From contig CM038469.1 in assembly GCA_021464415.1 (NCBI GenBank), forward strand, positions 30,683,736 to 30,747,735: a DNA stretch of 64,000 nt, written 5' to 3'. Position 1 is the first letter of the stretch; each line of letters begins with the position of its first letter. This stretch comes from Lonicera japonica. Taxonomy: Eukaryota; Streptophyta; Magnoliopsida; Dipsacales; Caprifoliaceae. A program made the position numbers and the translations under genes. Below the pieces are notes generated by a model. The model worked only from the letters and a program-made list of their open reading frames with translations. It did no database searches and was not told where the DNA came from. Shown piece by piece: positions 36,300 through 47,800 of this stretch.

Positions 36300-37251
36300 C
36301 ATATGTTTCTCCCCCTTTTTCTTCATCAAAAGGTGGGAATCACTCTTGTGGAGGCGGGGCGGCGGAGGTTGATCCCATGGTTGCCAACCGGAAAGATGTA
36401 GTCCGGATGGTAGTGTTGAAAACGGAACCCGTTTCAATCCGGTTGAACCGATGATGCATTTCTTGACGAGTATTGGTCAAGTTTGATGTTGAGGTTGTTG
36501 ATTGCATCCATGATTTGATCATGGCGGTTCATAGCTCTTGGTTGGCGAAGAGGAGATTGATGTGGGGATCTTGGTCTTCTTCTTGTTCATCTTCCTCGTC
36601 GTCATCGGATTGTTCTATGTCATTTGGATCGTTAGGAATCCCCGACCATTTTCCAAGTGATAGTGCATGAGATGGGGAATACCCGTTCCGAGTTATAGGT
36701 CATGTTCCGAAAGTTCATACCCATCCGTCTCGTCGTCCAATGGAATATCAAAGTGCTTGAAGAGACGAGTTCAAAACCATACCAAAGCCGAGTCCTCTAT
36801 TTCCATGGCTCATGGATCTCATAAAATTTATCATAGATTAGACTAGCAAAATCAGTTTATGAAAACTTTGGATTGCCATGTAAGAAAGAGATCAAGATTG
36901 GTCATTTTGGAGTGACTACCCGTTCGTGGCTAAAGCAATAGGTTAAGATGTGGTGAATGAGTCGAGCATGAAGAGTAAGCATAGCAACCGAGATATCTAT
37001 CATTCCCATTTCTCCAACATTTCTAAAACGTCTTTTTAAAAGACTAGGAACATTTTTTTGGCGGGTGTTAACCGAAAATGCCTTCAAAAATTTGAAGTAA
37101 CAATAGTAGAGTTTTGACGATCAAAGCCAAAAAATACGAGCAATATCATCTATGGAGAAAGTGGATTAAAGTTCCTTTAACAAGTGTTCTAAGACGGGTT
37201 TTATCAACTTCCCCTTCGTTGGTAATTGGGTGATGTAAATTTGCATAGAAT
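36300..37251 (-). pseudogene. retrotransposon internal region with 'putative plant transposon protein'-like remnant
   Basis: On the minus strand the pieces include IEDSALVWF and TRLFKHFDIPLDDETDGYE (about 36800-36700), then SGIPNDPNDIEQSDDDEEDE (acidic, about 36640-36580) and MDAINNLNIKLDQ (about 36500). The LTRLFxHFxVPLDDE-type phrase is typical of the putative plant transposon protein found in LTR elements without reverse transcriptase. Stops and frameshifts are frequent. No RT or integrase is visible before the gap, fitting a LARD-like non-autonomous element. Naming the family is from memory. Confidence 0.45.
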
Positions 37252-37351
37252 NNNNNNNNNNNNNNNNNNNNNNNNNNNNNNNNNNNNNNNNNNNNNNNNN
37301 NNNNNNNNNNNNNNNNNNNNNNNNNNNNNNNNNNNNNNNNNNNNNNNNNNN
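37252..37351. other. assembly gap, exactly 100 N
   Basis: A run of exactly 100 N, the conventional placeholder for a gap of unknown size. The sequence to its left is retrotransposon interior. The sequence to its right starts inside a CACTA element already present at 23512. Confidence 1.
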
Positions 37352-38423
37352 TTTATAATAAGTGGTTAAATTAACAATTATTTGAGTGACTGTTTAGTAA
37401 ATAACTGTGAGATGTATTTACAATGGGTTTAAAAAAAATAAAAATAAAAGTTGTTTTCTCTTGATACTTTTCACAAACATATGTCATGCTTCTTCCCTGC
37501 AACACAAAATCATTCCAATCATTCACAAATAATTATCATCTTTGACTCTAAGTTTGCTAAGTTTTACTGATTAAACTCACAAAGATTAACACAAAGTAAT
37601 CCTCATAGGGAGTGTAGGTTCATAGATAATTAAGGAGGCAAAAGGCCGTGTTCATACGCAGCAAGATGAGGATTTGATCTTGAGAAAAATTAAAACATGA
37701 GCATAAATAGGGAAATATAAGATTAGTTTTTTCAGACAAACATATACATGCAACATAGCTGAATGAATGTAAAAATTTATGAATCGTGTAAAAAATGGTT
37801 GAAGCATGAATAGTACATATAGAAATATTAAAATCGAAGATGAAATCAAGTAGATATTGCTGCTAAACAAGATCTTCAAATACAAAATTGATCTTCCAAA
37901 TCTAAAGCAACTTCAACCAGAATACTTTGTTTTCCGTCAAAAATACGTCAAAAACCTAAATAAAAAACATCTCAAAATACATCAAAAACCTAAATCAAGG
38001 CAATGCAAAGTTGCTTAAAAAAAACAATAATCGAGAGATAGAATCGTACTCGGAAGATGAGAGCAGAGGATCATTGATTCTTCAAGGAAGGCAAATGCAG
38101 TCAAAATCAACGAGGAAGGGGTTTCTGAAAAAGGGTGAGAACAAATATGATTTAGGATTCGTTCACTTGGGGGAACCCTTGTTGCATCTGTACAGCGCGT
38201 TGCACAAGGGTACTAATTAATAAAAGATAAAAATATAATTCCCAAATTATAACGGTTCTCAACCGTTGTTTTAAATCTGTAAGTGCCGCTGAATGTTACT
38301 AAAAATTTGAAGACCGAAGTAAGTTTTAATAAGTTCTAGTGACTGTTATAAAAATTATAAGTGTCTACAACACTTGCAAAATATTTTTCAAAAGCGTTAC
38401 AAATTTCACATTTTGGTGTAGTG
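37352..38423. mobile_element. CACTA element right part, copy B
   Basis: Matches 23512-24578 and ends with TTTTGGTGTAGTG followed by AAG, as in copy A. The left terminus is lost in the gap. Confidence 0.9.
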
Positions 38424-38444
38424 AAGAACTCAAAAATCCAAACG

Positions 38445-39506
38445 CAAAATAAAAATGTTAAGGGAAAAGCAAAGACCAATCGGGAAAATCTTAAAACCAA
38501 TCAGGCTTCATCGATTACAGGGTTTCCCTAGCAGGTGGATTGGTCACAAGATTACACGGGTCGGTCTTTTTAGTGCACAAATTAGTCTTAACAACAGACC
38601 GATTGGTATTCAGGTAAATTTAATCGGTCTTCAAGGCTTCCGAATTGATCTTTAGGTCATACCAATCGGTCTTCGAGGTGAAAAGCCTAATCTTCCACTA
38701 TATCAACCAAAACATAATAGAAGAAGAAAAAAAAAGCCCCCGAATAGGGGCAGAGCAAGGCAAAGAGCCAAGAACTCGAAAGAAAAAAAGAGAGAACATG
38801 AGAGAGAGCAAATGCTCGAAGATATACTTAGAATAGACGTGAATTAGATTTAAAGATAGGAACATCTTGTATCCGAAATTCTTAGACTAGTTTGTAATAC
38901 ATTTTCATTTTTAATCGAAACAAAAGCTTTGTCTTCAGAAATACGGTATTTTGTTAATCTCTCTAAATTCGTCTTTAATTTATTGAATGCCTCCACGTGT
39001 ATATAATTGTTTTGAATGTTGTATATAACAAACATATTACGTACATATTAAATAACTTGAAATTGGATCTAGAATGCTTGTATGACACATAAATTAATTA
39101 TGGATTAGAATTGAACTGTAAATGCATTATTATACCTTAAATCTGCTTGTAATCAGCCCCTGCAAACTCCCTTGCACCGAAACTTGAAAATTCAGTACCT
39201 GTTATAAGAAGACCGATTGGTCTTTTGTGTAATTTTTATTTTTTGCCTCGAAAACTGTGCCATCATTCCAGCATATTAATAAAAACCAATATATATGCAT
39301 ATTTGGGCCAAAAACAGTAGGAAAATATAAAACAAGTGATAACTAAGCATATCCATTTAGAAGTTGAAAGGGCAACGCGGATGCCTAATACCTTCCCGCG
39401 TCATAACATAGTTCTCGAACCCAACCTGATTGCGTAGACTATGTTGTACTCCAAAAGGGTACAAAAACACTTTTGTCCGTTTTCTTAAAAAATGTATTGG
39501 CGACTC
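38445..39506 (+). mobile_element. Tat/Ogre-type LTR end, copy B
   Basis: The counterpart of 24600-25663, with GACCGATTGGT motifs and the TGGCGACTC primer-site start at 39498-39506. Confidence 0.4.
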
Positions 39507-41068
39507 GAAGATTGTTGCAAACTGAGCCATGAGCCGGAAGGCGCGAGGGGGGGGGGGGTGTCTCTCCGTCAGGATTCTCATAGCACCATTTGATTAGTTA
39601 TTATGTTCTGGACAATTGGTGCAAAATCTATTTTAGTAACTTGAATTTTGTTATTCTCTATTTTCTATTGGTGCAAAATATGTTTTATCACCATGAACAA
39701 AAACTCGATCCGCCTGACCTTAGCCGACTCCAATGCGCTTGTTATAATAATTATATAATGTTATAAAGATATTATATTGAAGTTGAGTTTGGTCAAATGA
39801 GTTAAATTTATGTAGACCTAAACTTTATGCCGGGTTTTTGTTGTGAAACCCATACTCGACACAGTCTTAATTTTTTATTTTGTGACAAACCCAGATTACT
39901 AGTATTTTGTAGGATGGTGAAACTCAATATGCATGATTCGCTGATTAGAAAGAACTTGACCAACTAGTGGTGCTAATTTTGTTTTAAAAACTTCAACATG
40001 CATCTTTTTAGTTTTTATTATATGCATAAATCGAACTCATTTTATCCCACCTCAACTCCTAACACGTTATAATTATTTAATATTTTAAAAAATTATCTTT
40101 ATGTCAAGTCGGGTCAAGTCGAAACAAGTCAAATGGGTTAATTTTTTTTTGAAAAAAAACGTCTAGATAATATATAAACAAATTATTAAAGAATATCATG
40201 GTAATAACATATTATAAAAAAATAATATCAAATAACCTAAATCCATCTTGAAAGATCGATCGAAATAAACAAAAATTGTAGTACGTTTTATACTACAACC
40301 TTTAAAGTTATAAACATATTTAAGAATAAAAAAATAATTCACCAAAATATTTTTTAACTAATATTTGGAAAACTGAGAGACAAATATTCATAATTAACGA
40401 TTCTTCATTAATTGGGAATATAATTTTATTTAATTAAATGGTATGGAAATAAATTGTAATTTGGACATACTTGAAATGCTTTCAAATTTTAATGGGATAA
40501 TAAGTAGCCTTAATTATGCTTTAAATTATCGGTATACCATGGTACTTATAAGCCACTAAATGTAATAGATAAAGGATTAAGGACAAATCCTAGCTAGCCA
40601 CCAGGTAAATTATAAGCAGGTAGATTAAAAAATAAAGAGTTAAGGTCAACTTATTATTTATTATTTATTAATTCGTTATTATGTGCCAATAAAAAAATAG
40701 GACTCTTAATTTGAAATTTTTCAAAAAGGAAGGTGTCACTCTTAATTTGAAACATAGTGTATAATTTTTACTAATGCTAATAATAGTATTCAATTTTGTG
40801 AATACCAAGACAAATAATTCTAAAAAGTAATGACATAATATGTTATTAATTTAATTAACATTTTTTATTCACAAGACACTAAAAAATTGTTTTGACACAA
40901 TAGGTGTAACATTTTTTATATCTAAAACTTCTTCGATTTTGTTTGCACTTTCAATGGTATACTTTTGTTCGTGTGAAAGTAAAGATTAAAGATTGATAAC
41001 TAAATCTCAGTGGTTATATTATAAAGACTTTTTTTATTAGAAAAATAAAAAAAAGGGAGCATATTTTA

Positions 41069-43883
41069 GAGTTTTTGGTCAAAATAAGGTGTTTTTAAAA
41101 CTTATTTCATAAAATAGGGTACTTTTGAGCTTATTTGGAAAAATGGGGTTAACATAAAAACGTGAGACCTTCTCACGTTTTTAACCATAAAAACGTGATA
41201 CCAAATGCGCTATTTTACAAAAAAAATAAAATTCAATTCGTAAAAGTGTGAGATGGTCTCACGTTTTTACCTATAAAAACGTGATTTGTTCTCACGTTTT
41301 TATGGGTAAAAACGTGAGAGCTTCTCACACTTTTATGGTAAGTAATTTTTTTCCTCTCCGTTAATTCCCGCCCCTCCATATATGCTCTTATATTTTTTTC
41401 TTATATCATTTAATGTCTTCTTTATTTCAAATAATTTTTTTAATTCATTCTCACATTTTCCCTTTTTTTAAATCACATGAGATTTATGAAGTCACGTTTT
41501 TATGCTCTTATTTTTTTCTATATTATTTGTTTTTGTCTTTATTTAATGAATAAATATTTTTTGATTCACTCTCACATTTTTTTTTCTTTTTTAATTCACA
41601 TGAGATTGATGAAGCCATGTTTTTATGATTTTTTTTTCTATATCATTTGTTTTTGTTTATATGTAATGTTTTATGTAACGTAAGTCCACTTTTCTTCATG
41701 TATCTTTTTAAATAATTTTGTTAAATAAAATTAGTAGTTATCTTTCTTGTGTCTAAATAATTAAATTAATAGAAATAGTAGATAGGAAAATATAATTCAT
41801 ATTTTATAATAATTGAACAATCAAAGTAAGATAAGTCCTAAGATTAAAATACAAAATAAAAAAATAATTAAGAAAAAATAATTGTTTCCATGAAATAAAG
41901 ATGAAAACAAATGATATAGAAAAAAAAAATCATAAAAACATGACTCCATCAATCTCATGTGATTAAAAAAGAAAAAAAAATGTGAGAGTGAATCAAAAAA
42001 TAATTTATTCATTAAATAAATAAAAATACAAATGTTATAGAAAAAAAATAAGAGCATAAAAATGTGACTTCATAAATCTCATGTGATTAAAAAAAAAGGA
42101 AAAAATCTGAGAATGAATTAAAAAAAAATTATTTGAAATAAAGAAGACATTAAATGATATAAGAAAAAAATATAAGAGCATATATGGGGGGGGAGGGGGG
42201 GGGGGGGGGGAAATTAGCGAAAAAAATTACTTAGCATAAAAGTATGAGAAGCTCTTACGTTTTTACGAGTTTTTGGTTAAAATAGGGTACTCTTAAAACT
42301 TATTTTGTAAAATAGGGTATTTTTGAACATATTTAGAAAAATGGGGTTGACATAAAAACGTGAGACCTTCTCACGTTTTTAACCATAAAAACGTGATATC
42401 AAATGCCTATTTTACAAAAAAAATAAAATTCAATTCCTAAAAGTGTGAGATGGTCTTACGTTTTTACCTATAAAAACGTGATTTGTTCTCACGTTTTTAT
42501 GGGTAAAAACGTGAGAGCTTCTCACACTTTTATGGTAAGTAATTTTTTTCCTCTCCGTTAATTCCCGCCCCTCCATATATGCTCTTATATTTTTTTTCTA
42601 TATCATTTAATGTCTTCTTTATTTCAAATAATTTTTTTAATTCATTCTCACATTTTCCCTTTTTTTTAATCACATGAGATTTATGAAGTCACGTTTTTAT
42701 GCTCTTATTTTTTTTCTATATCATTTGTATCTTTCTTTATTTAATGAATAAATTATTTTTGATTCACTCTCACATTTTTTTTCTTTTTTAATCACATGAG
42801 ATTGATGGAGTCATGTTTTTATGATTTTTTTTCTATATCATTTGTTTTCGTATTTATTTCATGGAAACAATTATTTTTTTTAATTATTTTTTTATTTTGT
42901 ATTTTAATCTTAGGACTTATCTTACTTTGATTGTTCGATTATTATTAAAATATGAATTATATTTTCCTATCTACTATTACTATTAATTTAATTATTTAGA
43001 CACAATAAAGATAACTACTAATTTTATTTAACAAAATTATTTAAAAAGATACATGAAGAAAAGTGGACTTACGATAAAACATTACATATAAACAAAAACA
43101 AATGATATAGAAAAAAAAATCATAAAACATGGCTTCATCAATCTCATGTGATTAAAAAAGAAAAACAATGTGAGAGTGAATCAAAAATAATTTATTCATT
43201 AAATAAAGACAAAAACAAATAATATAGAAAAAAAATAAGAGCATAAAAACGTGACTTCATAAATCTCATGTGATTAAAAAAAAAGGAAAATGTGAGAATG
43301 AATTAAAAAAAATTATTTGAAATAAAGAAGACATTAAATGATATAAGAAAAAAATATAAGAGCATATATGGAGGGGCGGGAATTAACGGAGAGGAAAAAA
43401 TTTACTTACCATAAAAGTGTGAGAAGCTCTCATGTTTTTACCCATAAAAACGTGAGACCATCTCACACTTTTACGAATTAAATTTTATTTTTTTTGTAAA
43501 ATAGGCATTTGGTATCACATTTTTATGGTTAAAAACGTGAGAAGGTCTCACGTTTTTATGTCAACCTCATTTTTCCAAATAAGCTCAAAAGTATCATATT
43601 TTACGAAATAAATTTTAAAAATACCCTATTTTAACCAAAAACTCCGTTTTTACCCGTAAAAACGTGAGAACAAATCACGTTTTTATAGGTAAAAACGTGA
43701 GACCATCTCACACTTTTACAAATTGATTTTTTTTTTTTTTTTGTAAAATAGGCATTTGGTATCACATTTTTATGGTTAAAAACGTGACAAGGTCTCACGT
43801 TTTTATAGTCAACCCCATTTTTCCTAAATAAGTTCAAAAATACCCTATTTTACAAAATAAGTTTTAAGAGTACCCTATTTTAC
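41069..43883. mobile_element. foldback element, copy B
   Basis: The counterpart of 27221-30027 with the same nested inverted-repeat layout. The G-run at about 42187-42210 contains one A. Confidence 0.75.
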
Positions 43884-44321
43884 GTATGCATACAAATTTT
43901 ATTTATAATTTCTTCAAGTAAGGAGTTAGATAATAGAACACTTTTACGGGTCTTTTATGTTAACATCCGCTCAAAAATAAAATAAAATCTGTGGGTCTGT
44001 AATTTCCTGTGCGGCTTGCCCACTACCGACAGTCAATATACACAATCAAAGAAGGTACAGGTTGATCACATGTTCAAATTTATAACGTGGGGCTAAATTT
44101 TAATTTGTTGGACAAAAGTAGTTGTAGGATCCAAACGCAAGTTATTTACTATTTAGTACGATATTTGGCGTACCTAACTTAAGGGTCTGTCGGAGAGGCC
44201 GTTAACTATCGTTATAAGTTCTTTAATTAGTCTTTTTGGTCCTTTCAAAGTCTTATAAACGTATAAGAGCATTCATTATCTATACGTTTCCCTTCTTCTG
44301 GGCTCGCTGAGAAAACTAGGA

Positions 44322-44648
44322 CACGTGTTGACAACGAGAGCTTCCTTACCTTCCGGCTCCACCATTTACTAGTAGGGGGGAATTAAAAACACATTCCCCA
44401 GCCTACTGTAATGGCCTTGCGGTTGCCGTAAAATATTTAGCGGGGTATCCATCTCATAATATTTGGTTACGTAATTGTCTCACAATATCTGCCTTTGTTA
44501 TAATATTTGTCGTATATTATAAGGCAGATACATAAATACTGTACTAATTAGGTGACCTATTAATTTCTTTTTTCAAAAAGTTGTGTTACCCTATATAAAA
44601 AAATGACCGCAAATTAAACGACTGGAAACTAATGTTATCTATATAAAT
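44322..44648 (+). promoter_or_regulatory. reductase gene promoter, copy B
   Basis: G-box CACGTG at 44322-44327 and TATATAAA at 44592-44599, with a second TATATAAA close to the (GA)n leader at 44663-44705. This is the promoter physically linked to the complete gene. Confidence 0.5.
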
Positions 44649-44659
44649 CAACCGAAAGT

Positions 44660-44705
<46 letters not shown>

Positions 44706-44708
<3 letters not shown>

Positions 44709-44874
44709 GAGAGCTGGAAAAATACTTGTATTCGGAGGGACAGGTTACATTGGAAGGCATATGGTGAAGGCAAGTGTGTTGTATGGGCATCCAACTTATG
44801 TCTATACTCGCCCCAATTCAACCCACACTGACTTGCTTCAAGAGTTCCAATCCATGGGCGTCATTCTTGTCAAA
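44706..44874 (+). CDS. reductase exon 1, copy B, with 1-base insertion
   Basis: 169 bases against 168 in copy A and in the downstream paralogue. The extra base is an A in the run at about 44718-44722. Read literally, the frame breaks after MESWK and only an internal ATG at 44761 stays open. With the run at four A the same 56-residue peptide as copy A results. The donor GT is at 44875. Confidence 0.8.
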
Positions 44875-47800
44875 GTACATATAATCCCTCTTTCTCTTTT
44901 TCTGTTTACATGTATAATATATATACACACATGTACAATGAAGTTTTAGAAAGAGTTTTTTTCTTTTAACTAAAGAACTCACTTCCTGTTTTAAGAGGGT
45001 AAATGATTGAATTTTTTTATAAAATTTGGTGGGGATCGAATGATCTTCATGATTAATAGACCAACTCCACCAAATTTCATCAAAAAATTCAACTAGAGAG
45101 TAGGTGTTCTAAAAGTCTAAAAGTTCAATGGTCCAAATGCAAGCATATATATCAATCTTTAGTTCGCCCGCATCTTGTTTGAATATTTTGATGAAATTTG
45201 GTGGAGTTGATACTCATCATGACGATCATCCCCACCAAATTTAATTAAAAAATTCAACCATTTATCACCTCAAAAGAAAAAGTCCAAAGATGTCACTAGA
45301 GAATAATGAGACCTTTTAAGTTAAAACCTTATACCTGTGGCTCAAAGTTGTTGGGGACAATATCGTTAATTATTATGAACGCAGACCGGGGGGGTCCAGT
45401 TTGTGCCATGGACTCGGCCCATGTGCCAGTGGATACAACAGATATACCATTAGATGTTTTTAAAATAGAAGTCGTGAGTAGCGATTTTGGTATGACTATA
45501 AAATTATGAAACTTATATTTACGCTTCGGCAATTACAATAAAAAGTAATGCTTAAAATGACATAAACCCATGAGAAGTATGAAAGGTAAAATGGATGAAA
45601 TTTCATGAAACTTGATATAATATTTATATATGTATAACCCTACTCCAAAAAGAACACAATAATCTTTTTAGGAAAAAGGTCTGTCCATTTCGGGTGGTAA
45701 ATGATGATTATTTTTTTCATGAAATTTGTTCGAGAGTGTAATCATTTTCACCAAATATCATTAAAAGATTCAATTTAGATTTAATTATGCAGAAAATGAA
45801 CATATATATCAATCTTTTATTGCACCCACTTCCACATTAATTATTTTAATAAAATTTTGTGGAGATGATTTACTAATTATATAGATCATTTCGACCAAGT
45901 TTTACAATTTTTTTTTATCATTTTACCATCCAAATAAATTATCTCTCTTATTTTTTTATAAAAAGATGTTCGTGTTTTTTAAAGCGGGCCTCATATATAG
46001 TATGATATAAAAATTTATGAAGTAGCCGTAAAAGCAAAAAGAATCATTTTATTAAATAAATACCAAAGCCTAGATATGTCCATCCCCGTTACTTAAATAA
46101 TTAATTAATACATATACTTTTCTTTTTTTCTTTTTTCTGGAAAACGTCCTTTTCATAAGGAATAACAATATACATAAGATCATGCAAACATTTTATAAAG
46201 GTACATTTTATAATTTGTGCAACCTCTTGATTTTGAATGCTGTCTAGTATCATGGCAAATCTAAGCTCTTAATTATATTTTTAATTCTCAAATTAAGCAT
46301 TAGTATTAAACAAATATTTGTGTGTCCCGGTGTAAATATATTTCTAGTTTTGTTTTTTCATATACAAGCGATTAATTGTCTTTATTAAAATCGACGTATA
46401 TGATACCTAATAAGTCTTGATAGTATACTAAAATTTTTAAATGTTATAAATCTATCAAAAATATTACTCACGCTTTGTATATAATATAAATTATTTATAA
46501 ATAGTAATAATATGTGTGTGATTTCTTGTAAGCAGACATCTCCCCTCCAACTTTAGAAAAAACTTTATGTCTATCCACGGCTTCTATGAAAAAATGAAAT
46601 AAAAATTGATCAAACCTTTTACCTTCTCCCTTCCCTCAAATGATCACTTACTAAGAATCCATTTGATAACAACATGAAAAAAATAATAAAAATAATTGAT
46701 TTTTGTAAGAAGTTGAAAAATAAGTTAAAACATGTGGGAAGATATCTTCTTACTTTATTACTTTTTTTATGAAGAAATTTTCTTTGGTGGTTATGGAACA
46801 AAACCTTTTCACAAAAAAAATTATGAAAGATACAGAACATCTACTTATAACGTGAGCATGAGATATAGAGAATATTTCATTACATGCTCAACTTATTTTT
46901 AAACTTCTTACTCAAATTAAATATTTTTATTTTTTCATATAATTAAAAATCGGAGCATAAATTAACAATTCCTTTGATATTCAAAAGGCAACTCAAATTA
47001 TTTAACGTACGTGCATTGATAAACACCTATATTGATCAGTCAGCGAAGTGATAGCTGTGTGAATTTTAACCTATTAACCAGTACAAATAGTCCCATCCCA
47101 ATATGTGGCAGAGAACAAACAAAAAAATCAGTACACATCTAACACATCGTGTACCACCCCACTTCTTTATATCTATCCACGGTTTCTATATTAGCTAGCT
47201 TTTTGCACCATTTTTGTTTAGGAAAAATTAAATATTATGCATAACAACTTTTTGTGCATTATTTTTTCTGTATAATTATTTTATTTGAAAATAAAAAAAA
47301 AATAACTCTGGCTTTTTGTATAATAAGCTTTATAGACTTTTTTTTAATACATATATTTAACATTACTGTTATTTTACACATGAAAGTGTTAACATATACT
47401 AGAAATAGGGATGAGTTTTTCTTACCTATCTCCCCTCTCTCCCCATGGTTGACTACTTTAAATATTCGTATACCGTTTATATATATAAAATAACTAGTTA
47501 ATGCCCGTGCCTACGGCATGATTCAATTGTGCCTATATGTAATTAGTCTCACTATCTAAAATTATATTTATTACTACTTTTTTTTATATCTATAATTACT
47601 TGTAATTTTATTTTTTTTTATCTCATATTAAGAGTTCTTATTCCAATTTTTTTTATTTTTTCAAAGAAATTAATTTTAACATTATCCTAAAAAAAGTAAT
47701 AGTATACTTTTAATTTGAATAAGCGGAATTAAATTTTCCCATGTGGCAGTAATTTTAATTTTTAATCTTAACCAAATTTAAAAAATAATTGCATGCCTAT

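Larger units (their letters stand above)
34479..37251 (-). mobile_element. LTR retrotransposon (non-autonomous type), 3' LTR plus partial internal region
   Basis: A TG...CA-bounded LTR (34479-35986) is read on the minus strand. On that strand it starts TGTTGACCTTAAAGTCAATT and is preceded by a polypurine tract AAAAGGGGGAGAT (35987-35999). The internal region extends right to the N gap and is lost there. The LTR carries four GAGTCGGCTCC motifs around 35265-35345 and a poly-G run at 34501. The insertion is absent from copy B, where CAATAAT continues into CAAGTAAG. Confidence 0.75.
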
